A stretch of 64,000 nt of DNA from Mrakia gelida (lineage: Eukaryota; Basidiomycota; Tremellomycetes; Cystofilobasidiales; Mrakiaceae), in the NCBI GenBank assembly GCA_024345305.1, contig BRON01000018.1:434001-498000 (forward strand), given 5' to 3'. A program made the translations under genes and the position numbers. The notes below the pieces were generated by a model. That model was not told the DNA's origin and made no database searches. It was given only the letters and a program-made list of their open reading frames with translations. Numbering within the stretch: position 1 is the first letter of the stretch; each line of letters starts with the position of its first letter. Below, piece by piece: positions 23,872 to 34,614 of the stretch.

Positions 23872-24811
23872 TCATGAACATTTCTCCCCAGGAGCATGGT
23901 TATGACCGCATCCCTTCTTCTCTTCCTTGTTCTCTGTCTGTCCGTTCTCCTCAGCGGGCGGAGAAGACGACGACGACGTAGGCGCGAACGGTTGAAGACC
24001 TCCTTTCGCGAAGAGGGCGGCGAGGACGGGTTGAAAGTCCTGAATTGATAGGAGGAGATGGTCGAGTCAGTAATGAGAGAGCTGGAGTGAGTCGAGAGAA
24101 GTGAAGGATAGTGGTGAAGGCTCGAAGCGAGGAGAGAGAGGCAAGGGAAAGTCGAGCCCAACACGACTCGACCTGGACCCTCCCTTGACTCCTCCCGCTC
24201 CTTCTTCCTCTCCTGCTCAACCTCCTAACCACCAAGCAACACCGATAATCTCGTCTCCCACCTCTCAACCTCGACGCTCGCCTTTGAGAAGACTGACCTC
24301 GTCCGAGATGCCCATCCTGCCCGTGGACGCTCTCATCTCTGCTATGGCCGTTTGAAGGGTAGGAGAGCTGCTGAAGAGCTGGGAGAACTTTTGTCCGATG
24401 GACTCCTCTCCGTTCAGGCCTATTTGAAGCGAAATCAAGGAAGATCAACGACGAGAGAAAGAAGGGAAGATGGTTGTGGTCAGTTCCCTCTTGAGCTCGA
24501 GCTCACCTCCCTCTCTCCCTACTTCGCTCCCTCTTCCTCTCGCACTCACCATTGTTGTACATCGTCTCGGCTGTCGTTCTGAAGCTCCTACAGAAGAGAT
24601 CATCGTCGACCAGTTTCGAGAGGACGGGACTTCGGCGAAGAGCTTGATCGATCAAAGGAGGAAGGGTCGAGGAGGAGGAGGAGGAGGTCGAAGGTTCCTC
24701 CGAGGCGACGCTCTCGCTGCTGGAGGAGGCGGGCGTTGCTAGAGTTCTTCGAGAGAAGAGGAGGAGGGGAACTCGAAGGGCAGCTGTGGGTCGAAGAGTT
24801 CGTTGAAGCAT
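23872..24811 (-). CDS. Putative mitochondrial protein, cluster member 2
   Basis: The function was not recognised. About 195 residues in three exons. A presequence-like N-terminus (MLQRTLRPTAALRVPLLLFSR) and a Ser-rich linker come first. The shared domain follows: RRSPVLSKLVDDDLF, ETMYNNG, STGRMGISDEDFQPVLAAL and AKGGLQPFAP. The first two blocks match cluster member 1 around equivalent introns. The C-terminus differs and ends in CGHNHAPGEKCS, a Cys/His-rich tail that could bind metal (inference). Its promoter side faces member 3, with little over 100 bases between the two likely starts. Confidence 0.65.
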
Positions 24812-24930
24812 GTTCGTGTTTTGTGAAGATGGAGGGGGAGGGAGGGAAGGAGAAGGAAGTCGAAATCGAGGTGAGCTCGTTCTTCAAACTGCATCGAACC
24901 TTCTTCCCTCCCTTTTTCGTTTCTGTCGCG

Positions 24931-27518
24931 ATGAGGATGCCTGGGACACGCCTAGCCCTGTCTTCAAGATCATGATCTCGGGGTTCCTCTACCTCCTCGA
25001 TCCTCAAAGATTCGGCAGCAACGACGAAGGTCTCCTCCTCCTCCTCGGTTTCGACTTCACCTCCTCCTGCTCCTCCTCCTCCTCGACGTCGTCCCCGACT
25101 CCTCTCTCTCGCCCTCTGGAACGAGGTTGCCAGCAACGAGGTCCTCCAGAAGATACTAGGCTCCAATGACTTGGGAAACCTTTTGGCGCATCTGGGACGG
25201 TATCTCGGCTCCAGTGAGTTCTTGCTCGCCGGCGAGCCCATCGAGCTCACCTTCGTTCGCAGGCCACTCTACGTTTCGCTCTCTTACGCGGCCTCGATCT
25301 TTCTTCTTGAACAGAGCCGGGTCGTAATGGAGGAGCACCTACCCCGAAAGAGCTGGCGAGAGTGGTCAGCATCCATCGTTCTTTGAAAGAGTTGGGAATC
25401 GATGAAAAGGTGAGCTCTCGTTCTTCCCCTCCTTCGCGACTCCAGCTTCAAACTGCTCGTCCTCTACGGAACTACGAGCTGATCGTGCGCGTTGCTCTCT
25501 CGCCTCTTCAGGACCTACGTACTGCTATGGAGGGACTCGTCGGCCTAGGACTCTTCGACTCCCATCAACCTTCGCCTCCCACTCCCTCCTCCTCCTCGAC
25601 TTCACCACCCACTCTCTCTCCTCTCACTTCAAATTTCTCTCCCAACCTTCCTCCTCCTCGCACTACGTCTTCGGTCTCTCCACCCCTGCCTGTCGTCGAC
25701 CCGCTCCCCAAATTTTCGGACGCAGCTATCGCTATCTGGAGAGGAGAGGCGGCGGCCAGCCTCGAGGCGAAGTTGAACGCGAACCCGACGTCCCCTTATC
25801 GGGAGGAGTGGACGAAGCACTTGGAGATCCTCCAAGCACGGATCTCTGGACTCCCAACAGCACCGACACCTCGGCAGAAGATCACAGCAGGGCTCGAACG
25901 CATGGAGAATCTGGACATCGAGGACGGAGGAGATCGGGTCGAGAGTCAGCGCAGGCTCGTCCTGGAGAGAGTGAACGCGTCGGAGGCGAGGAAAGAGGCT
26001 GGCCTCGGAGTGAGTTCGAACCTCCGACTCAGCCGTTTGCAGTGGAGGATCCTTGAGGAGAGAAGGACGGCTGGACGGAAGAAGGACGCGTCGGAATCCA
26101 ACGGATCACCAACCTCAGCATCACTTCTCGCTCCTGGTCTTCCTCCTCCTACTCTCCTCACCACCGCATCCATCGCAATCCCTCTAACCTCGGCATCGTC
26201 GTCGCCTCTTCCTTCACTACCTCCCACCTCCTCACCCACGCTCTCTCCAATCCTCGAACCCACCGCCGCTGCCAACGCCCACTCCTCTCTCCCAACCCCA
26301 TCGACCTCCTCGTCCCTCCCACCTTCAAACCACGATGACCCGCTCAAAGCGTCGGACGAGATCATCTCCGAATGGAAGCGACAGGCAGCTGCCCTGGAAA
26401 CGAAGCTGCACTTTGGAACGGACGCGACGGAGGAAAGAAGAACGAGGTGGAGGCGCCTCCTCGCCCGCCTTCACACTCGCCTCGAGTCGGGCAGAAGATT
26501 GCCACGGGAGAGACCTCGAAAGTGGGCTTTCGAGGTCTTCCGAGGAATGGTCGCTCTCGATTCGCTGGACGGGGGGCGACGGTTCGAGACGAAGCGAGAG
26601 AAGGCACTGAGAACGATCAGGTCATTGGAGAAGGGGGGTAGAGAGCTGAATAAGAAGCAGCGGGGTGTACTTAAGATTAATCGAGTCCATCTTGCGCTCC
26701 ACGAGGAGTTCGCGCGAGAGCTCGTTGGGAAGGAGGACGCGTCGGGATCTGTCAGCTCTTCAACTACCATCCCCCCTTCGGCCTTCGCTTCTCCCCCTCC
26801 TCCTTCAAGTACGGCACCCAGCACCCCTCCTACTTCTACTCCATCAATACCTCCCCATCTCCCAGCTCTAACAACCTCACCCTCCTCCCACGTCGAACCC
26901 TCCGAAACCTCCCCCCCTTCCCCATCGCCCTCCCCTTCCTCTCCCCAACTCGACCCGACCTCTCCATCCTCACTTCCAATCACTCCGGGACCCACACCCA
27001 CATCACTTACTCCCGTCGTTGAAACCGGATCCTCCACCTCGCCGTCGCCGGATCGCGTCGCTTCCCTTGTCGACCAACTTCCTCCTCCAACCCCGTCGTC
27101 CCCCGTCCAACCCTCTACACTCCTCGATGCCTCCACCATCGAAGAACCCTCTACCTTCACCAGGATTTCACCCGCTGTCGAGCACAAGGAGGGAGTCCAA
27201 GCGCTGGAGTCGGAAACGGAATCGTCGTGGTCGTCGCCGTCGAAGGAAGGGGAGGAGAAGAGCGACGCGTCGCCGGTGCTGGGAGATCCGAGGGGGATCG
27301 AGACATCGTCCAACCCCGCAGCTGGAGCACGGGTGGGAGAGGTCGAGGATGGAACGTCGGAGGTGGGGAAAAACGCGAAGGAGGAGGAGATGGGAAAAGG
27401 AGGAGAAGGAGGAGTCGAAGGTCGAGCCAACCGTTCTCAAACCCAAGCCTTCTTTGCTTTCTCGTATGTTTGGTCGTTCGTAGATTTACGTGCTATTACG
27501 TTCGCGTTTGTTGTATAG
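24931..27518 (+). CDS. Cluster member 3: shared domain plus two large internal repeats
   Basis: The function was not recognised. The domain at about 25114-25566 (NEVLQKILGSNDLG, LGRYLGS, LKELGIDEKDLRTAMEGL, GLGLFD) matches members 1 and 2. Two related helical repeats of about 130 residues follow, at about 25714-26110 (W-RGEAAASLEAKL) and 26346-26760 (W-KRQAAALETKL). They are joined and followed by long Pro/Ser/Thr-rich linkers. The 5' end is unresolved. The frame runs back toward ATG at 24931, whose product begins MRMPGTRLALSSRS like a presequence, but an in-frame TGA lies at 24973-24975. An unseen exon or intron is possible. The stop used here is 27518; a +1 frame ends KPSLLSRMFGRS at 27483 and looks more like a natural C-terminus. 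Confidence 0.5.
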
Positions 27519-27776
27519 ATTATCAGTACGGAACGCTCGATCTGCTTGCTGATCTCAACCGCCTGCCGCAGAGCTCGACGATCAAGCGAGGAGGTTGACA
27601 GATCTGTTCGCTTTCGCTCGCGTCGCTCTCTAAACGTTGTGTCTTTGGAGAGAGAATCGTGAAGTCTAGCCGGTAGAAACGTAAACGACCCGTCGCCCGT
27701 TCTCTCAGCCAGGTAGCAAAAGCAAAAACAAGAACAAAGAAAGTCGTCGCGTTCCATCGTCTCCGTTTCCCTCGTC

Positions 27777-30700
27777 TCACAACCCGCTGGGAGCCTGCAG
27801 GACGACGAAGCGAAGATGAGACGAGTCAGCCATCGTTCCTCGAGGTCGTCGAGAGGTCAAGACAGGCAGAGAAGGGAAGAACTCACCGCCTGAGTCGTAT
27901 CGTAAGCTCGAATGATCCTCGTCTGCTCCTGAGCACTCCCCTCCGTCTGACTGAACGCGAATCCTCGAGATCTCCGTAACCGCTGAGTGGCTCGAACCTT
28001 CTTGATGGCTTTTTGGAACCTGAAGGGTGCCGAAAAAAAATGTCAGCTCGAGGGGAGAGCGAGAGGAAGCGTGTGTGTGTGTGAGAGAGAGAGAGGGACG
28101 AACTGTTCCTCCCTCGGACGGTAATCGCTAAGGTTGAACTTCTGGATCTCCTGAACGATGTGGTAGGATTGAGGATTCGTTGTTCGGGTGTAACTGCGCG
28201 AGCGTGAAGAGAAGCGAAGGAGAAACGCTGGTCAGCGCTGAGAGACGCCGCGTCGCGGAAGAAACGATCGACTCACTACTTCCAAACGTAGTCTCGAACG
28301 AGACACAAGATGGGAAACAAGATGAGGCAGAAGTAGAAGACCGCGTCTCCCCACAGCCTGGGTACAATCCCTCGATACTCCTTGGAGAAGCCGACGAGAG
28401 GAGCGATGAGAGCGTAGAGAGGGAGGAAGGCCATGGTGAAGAGGAAGGATCCGGGGATGGCTGTAAAAAGGAGACGAGAGGTTGTTAGCGAGGTTTCGAG
28501 GGTGTAGGTGGAGGATTGAACGTACCAGCGAGAGTGTATTTCGTCCAGATACTGAGGAGAGAAGGGAGGATCGAAGGTCAGCGATGCGTCGAAGGATTGA
28601 AACGAGACGATGCGAGACGCGACTCACTCTGAGAGCAACGCCGCCTTTCCCAGCACCGTCAGAAGAACGGTGAGGTAGAGAGTCGTTCCCCAAACCCAAT
28701 GTCCTCCATCTCGACCGTCATCCGCCAGCAGCCCTCCCCAGAAGACGATAACCGAGAGGGTGAACAGCAGCTGCGAAGACGAACGAGCGGAATCGAGACT
28801 CGAGTCAGCATCGACGAACACCTCTCTTCTCGTCCTTGAGCTCCAAAAGGGGAAAGAGTGAGACTCACAGCACTGTGGTAGAGCGCGTTGATCACACTCG
28901 ACCAGAACGCCTTGGCCGAGAAGAAGTAGTTCTTCTGTCCAAGTCGGTAGAGTTGAGGGTATCGGTCGAGCATCCTCGCGCTGACGAACTGGTCGAAGAT
29001 TCCGATGACGAGAGGAGGGAGGAGGGTGAAGGTGACGTTGTAGAAGGAGAGAGTCCATCCTTCCATGGCGATTTGACCAGAAAAGTTGTTGAAGAAGGAG
29101 TACTGGTGCGTTCGAGGAGAGACGAGGTCAGCGAGCGAACGAGATCGCGAGAAGAGAGGTGGGACGGACGTAGAACTGAGTCATGTAGAGGACAATGTTC
29201 TTGTAGAACGAGTCTGTGAGAAGAGAAGAGGGAGCAGGTCAGTCGGAAGAAGGAGACGGAGCAGGAGGAGGAGACGAGGGACGAACAGAGAATGAGCTTC
29301 GAGAGCCGTTGATAACTCCAAGCTCCGTGGACGAGTAGCAGCTTCTTGAGGAACCGGAACTGAGAGATAGCGACGTCCGACGATCGAGCAGCTTGAAGAC
29401 CCTGTTTCGCCCAAAACAGACTCCATCAGTACTCGTTTCGAAAAACGACGGGTAGGGAAAGGGACGAGAGACGAACCTCGACTCCCGAAATCCCAACTCC
29501 AACGTGAGCCGCCTGGATCATCGGCACGTCGTTCGCTCCGTCTCCGATCGCAAGAAGGATCGACGAGGTGTTGTCCTTGACGAGCTTGACAACGAGAGCC
29601 TTCTGGAGGGGTGAGACTCGGCCTGAGAAAGAGAAGGAAGACGCGTCGTCAAAACCCTCAAACTCAAACCAACGGCGACGACAGCGAGAGAGCGATGGGA
29701 CTCACAGCAAACGACAGCCTTGCACATCAAAGCGAGTTCCAAGAAAATCTTCGAGAGATCCTTCTCGAGAGCGAAGGTGAGACTCTTCCCGTCTGTTCGG
29801 ACGCGAGAAGGACGAAGTCGAAGTCAGTTTCAGTTGTATTCGACGCGTCGAACGACCTCAGCAGAACTCACCGATAACCAAAGCCAAATCCTCATTATCT
29901 CCCGACGACCGTTGATTCTTGATAGCCTGAAGCCGTTTGCTGAGGAACTGCTCTGTCTCGTGAGCGGTGGTTTCGTTGACGATGACCTGTCGAGCGTAGA
30001 AACGAAGTCGGTCGGCGAACGAAGCGAGCTCGGGCTCGAGGAGTCGAGGAGATTGAGGACTCACCAAGTTCATAGACTCCGTGATGAGACGACAGGAGAG
30101 ACCGATGTTGATAGCTGTCTCTTGACGATCTCCGGTGAGGACCCAGACCTGAAGAACGAACGAACGAACGAACAAGAACGAAGGTGAGTGGTCCGTCGCT
30201 TCGTTTCGTTTCCCCGTCCCCCACTCCTCTGCTCGCAATTCGAACTCACCTTGATCCCAGCCTGCTGCAGCGTATGAATCGTATCGGGTACTCCATCCTG
30301 AAGCTTGTCCTCAATCGCCGTCGCTCCGAGCAAGTTCAAGTCCTTCTCGATCAACTCAGCGACGTTGTCCAACGCGTCCCCTCGTCCGGTGATCTGAGCG
30401 GCCGCTCGGTTGTAGAGATCGAGCCATTCGCGGTACTCCTCGAGGGGGATTTCTCGGACGGCGAGACAGAGGGTTCGGAGGCCTTCGGTTGCGTAGTCCT
30501 GTGTGTGATTCGAAGATGAGGAACGAGGTTGAAAGAAGGGGAAGGAGAGTCAGAACGAGAAGACGAGAGATAGAGAGGTCGAGAAGACTGAGCGAAGTCA
30601 GAGCAGAGGAGGAAGAAGCGAAGGGGAGCAGAAAAGAGAGGGGAAGAGGACGAGCGACGCGAAGAAACGAACCTCGAGATGAGCCATCGTCGACTCGACG

Positions 30701-33700
30701 TAAGGGTTGTTAGGCGCCAACCTCTCGAAGATGACGGTATCGGCTCCCTTGCAGTAGAGCTTGATTTTCCCATCCGGACCTCGAACGACGGTGGACATCC
30801 TCTTCCTCGTCGAGTTGAACTCGCAGACGTTGAGGATCTCGTACTCGAGCGTTTGACCTTGAACGTCGACGAAGATGGAGCGGGGTTTTCGAGTCTGTGC
30901 GAACGAACGAACGAAGAGGGAGAGAGGAGGGGAGTCAGTTCGAGGGGCGAGGTCGACGCGCTCCAACGAAGGAGCAAGGCCAGAGGTCAGAAGAAAGATC
31001 GCGTCGCGTCCTAACTCACATGGAACCTAAACCCCAACAATTCCGCCCCAGCCACCAACGCCGCCTCATCGGGACTACTAGCCTGATAAACCATCTTCCC
31101 ATCCTCCTTCACCTCCGGAATAACCGTATGGCAGACCGCCAGGAGGGTCAAGAACTCCCTTCGAACCTCCGCCTCGCGATCGGTCTCGTTGAGTTTGGAG
31201 CGAAGTTCCTCGAAGGTTCGTTGACCGTTGATGTAGGAGCCGTCGGGACCTCGTTCTCCTCTTTTGGCATCTTCGACGACGTCGGCGTATTCGATTCCGG
31301 CGATGGTGCATTGGCGGAACTGGTGGAGGGAGGGTAAGGGGAGGGGGAGGGAGGGAGAGGAAGGGGAGAAGGAGAGCGAGGGAAGGAGGGAGGCAGCGAA
31401 GAGTGAGAGAATGGGAGGGGAAGGAAGATACGAGAGGGAAGAAAGTTGATTAGAGAGAGGTCAGATACGCGAGGCGAGCGAAGGAAGGTACACCAAACAG
31501 ACTCACCTCCATCTCATTACAAGTCAACGTCCCCGTCTTGTCCGAGAAGATGTACTCGATCTGACCGAGTTCTTCGACGAGAGACGACGTTCTGCAAAGT
31601 GCGGGAGTGTCGGTCTTGGCGTAGTACCTGCTCGAACGAAAGCCAAAGAAGCAGAGAGCTCGTGAGCGTCGAGACGTGGGAAGGGAAGAGAGAGCGAGGA
31701 GGGGTTGGTCGGGACGAGAAAGACGAACATGTCGAGATCCGAGTTGATGAGCTGAGCTTGTTGGTACTTGACGACTTCCATGGTGACGATGAGGCTGTTT
31801 CCCATCGAGAGAAGAAGAGTCAGCTCTCCGAGGTCGGGAGGATGACGGAGGAGGGGAAGGGGAAGGGACCAACGAGATCGGGATCAAGTTGTTGTAGAGA
31901 ATGATGAAGGTCAAGATGTCTGTTCGAAGGAAGAGCCGACGAGGAGGTCAGCAAGGAGTTCGCACAGAGACAGAGGAAGTAGGAAAGACGAACCCTCGAT
32001 GAACTGCTTGGCTGTTTGAGCGAAAAATAAAGCGCGACCCGTCAGCAAAGTCTTCGAACCGAGACGCGACTTCCTTCGACCGACCAGAACTGACCTTTGT
32101 TGGCTGCGATATCTCCACCCAGGTACCACTGCTTCGACGAGAACACCCACTTTGACGAGGAAGACAAAGCACAGACCCAAAATCGGTCAGTTTCGAACTC
32201 AATTTTCGAGGAGAGAAGAAGGGTTTGAACTCACCGATCGAATACTCGACCCCACCGTCGAAGCCAACGAGAGCACGATCAACGCGATGAACATGAAGAA
32301 GATCTGCCTGTTGACCTGTCTCTCCACTGAAGTCCTCTTCACAGGGGCAGCACTGCCGAACCCCAACCCCAAATCGAACAAAAGCGAGTCAGCTCTCCCC
32401 TCGAACGAACGGGGAGTCGTCTCGTCGAACTCAAAACTCACGTCGCATTCCTCATTAACTTCGTCTCCTTCCCACCCACCACCACAACACCATACACCCA
32501 TCCAGTATTCCTGATCTGGGCTCCTCGAAGCAGCATCTGATCCGGCCCAAGCGGGAGGGGAGCCGACGAGGACGACGCGTCGTTGAAGTTGTTGGCGAGG
32601 TTGAGGGATCCGGTGTAGGTGTGGACGGAAGCGTTGGGGGATTCGGAGAGGATGTGACCTTTGAGGGAGGAGACGGCTGTAGGGGAGATGAGGGTGGAGG
32701 TTTGAGGGAGGGCTTGTTTGATTTTGAGGTTGGTTTCACTGCGAGGGAGGGAGGGAGGAAGGAGAACGAGGTGAGCTTCGTTCCGACGCGTTTCGTTCCA
32801 CTCGTCCTCTCTTCCCATCCCCTCCGTCTTACCCACGCGCCGGTCACCCGAAGAAGAGAGAGCATTTGGACTCACCCATCCAAATTACTAGTCTCCACAT
32901 AACACAGTCCCTCCGGCTCACTACTACTCAGCAGCACCAAATCCGCAGGGATGAACTCGTCCTTCTCCAACCTGACCACGTCTCCAACCCTCAGATGCTT
33001 CCACGCCTTATCGAAGAACTGAGATCCGAAGAGGACCTTCGCGAGACTGTTATTGAGCGATCGGTCCTGCTTGTGACGCTTGATGTCTTCCTCGGCTTCC
33101 TTGAAGGCGGACGCGATGAGGACGAGACCGAGAGGGAGGATGGTGGTGTAGCGACCGGTTGGGGAGACTCCGGGGACTTGTTGGATCAGAGCTGGAGAGA
33201 GAAAAGTGGGGAGGTGAGTTTGGGAGGGAGGGGAGAGGGAGGAGGGTGAGGGGGAGGGAGGACAGGGCGAGAGAGAGAGGGAGGAGGGGGGGACGAACCG
33301 GTGAAGAGGAAGAACACGTTGGCAGCCTTGCTGAATTGCTCTGTAGAACCAACCGAGCATGCGAGCAGTCAGATCTACATTCCCTCCCACCAACAACCCA
33401 TAATCGAGAGACGCGACTCGACTCACCAAAGAAGAAAATCGGCAAGAACGTAACGACGTTATACTTCCCCGTGCTAACCGAGTTCCTCTCAAACCCAGTC
33501 GCCTCATTCCCACTCGGATCATTCAAGCTAATCCTCCTCGTCACCCCCTCCTCAACCTTCCCTCTACTCCTCCAGATCCCTCTCAAGTCCCAATCGATCT
33601 CCTTCCACCATCTCCGCGGCGGAGCTCGGGGAGGTTCAGCGTCGAACTCGTAGTTCTGCTGGTAATCCCCTCCTGAACCTCCTGTGGCGGCGAAGTGACC

Positions 33701-34499
33701 TGCTGGAGGAGCTGCTGATTGGGCTAAGGGGAGGTCTGAGTCGATTGTTTTGGAGGAGGAGGAGACGCCGTAGCGGTTTGAGAGGGAGGGTTGGGGAGCG
33801 AGGTAGCCTGAGGGAGCGAGAGAGATGGGAGAGGGAGCACGGAAGTCGTCGTCTTCGTCGTCGCTGAGAGAGGTAGAAGTTAGAGAGAGAAGAGGTCAGC
33901 GATGAGATGGCGAAATAAGAAGATCTGTAGGGATGCCCAGAGCTTGAGAAGCAGCTCAACGTTCCCTCCCAGCTCGTGAGCTTCCTCCTTCCCTTCGCTT
34001 CGACGGAGCTCGTTCTCGAGCCTCCTCGCCCTTCTCCTTCTCAGACTCGACTCCGAGAGCTTGCCTGCCTTCTCTACCATCTCCTCAACTCCAAAAGACA
34101 CGCTCGAACTCACAAAAATGGACTGAAAGAACGAAGGAAACGAACGAGCGATCGGCACAGCAAGGAAGCAAGCGAGAGACGGCGACCGTCAGCATCGACG
34201 CTTCTCTTCTGCTCTGCTCGCTCTAGTAGGACTCACTCTAACTGCCTTCTATCCTGACCTGAAGGTGAGGGTTCGGCGAAATCTGCGAAAGGGTTCCTGG
34301 GTTCTGAGAAGGGATCCACAGGGCGAGATTGAGAGGGCTAACGAGGAAGGAGAAACAAAGGAGGTCAGCTCGCATCTCTCCCTCTCCCGTTCAACCTTGC
34401 CTCCTCGCCCTCGAGAGCAGAAGGAGGGATCAAGGTAGGTACCTTTGACTGAATGACATCCCCAAAAGGATCGTCCTCGTCGTTTTCATATCTCGACAT
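27777..34499 (-). CDS. DRS2: P4-type ATPase, aminophospholipid flippase (Drs2 type)
   Basis: This pump moves phosphatidylserine and phosphatidylethanolamine to the cytosolic leaflet of trans-Golgi and endosomal membranes, with a Cdc50-type partner. The start [17 protein letters not shown] lies at 34499. Visible in order are the first membrane pair ([19 protein letters not shown]), the P4 motif NLDGETNLK (split by an intron near 32750-32880), NNLIPISL in membrane segment 4, the phosphorylation motif DKTGTLT (about 31530-31555) and [11 protein letters not shown] in the nucleotide domain. [23 protein letters not shown] and the hinge [11 protein letters not shown] follow (about 29500-29550). Ten membrane segments fit. 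The C-terminus RGFAFSQ resembles the autoinhibitory GFAFSQ motif of Drs2, supporting that subtype. The product is roughly 1,300 residues with about 25 exons. Confidence 0.93.
28071..28096. repeat. (GT)n/(GA)n microsatellite
   Basis: A GT run changes to a GA run inside an intron of the ATPase gene. Confidence 0.7.
30154..30172. repeat. (GAAC)n microsatellite
   Basis: Four to five tandem GAAC units (GTTC on the coding strand) lie at the donor side of an intron of the ATPase gene. They expand the common donor context GTTCGTTCG. Confidence 0.6.
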
Positions 34500-34614
34500 C
34501 GTGAAAGGGTGGGTGTTAGCGAGCTGCTGAGTTCCCTCCCTTCCTCTCCTCTTGAATCCCAATTCGGTTCGTGGACTCGTTTCCTCCAACCCTCACTCAG
34601 TCTCTCGCTTCACG
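34500..34614. promoter_or_regulatory. 115-bp divergent promoter DRS2/RER1
   Basis: Only 115 bases separate the two start codons. Both encode Golgi membrane-traffic proteins, so co-regulation is possible (inference). No specific site was recognised. Confidence 0.4.

Noticed and set aside
26471..27430. Long minus-strand open frame (319 codons)
   Set aside because: It is antisense to the Pro/Ser/Thr-rich linkers of cluster member 3. The open frame follows from GC-rich codon bias, not coding.
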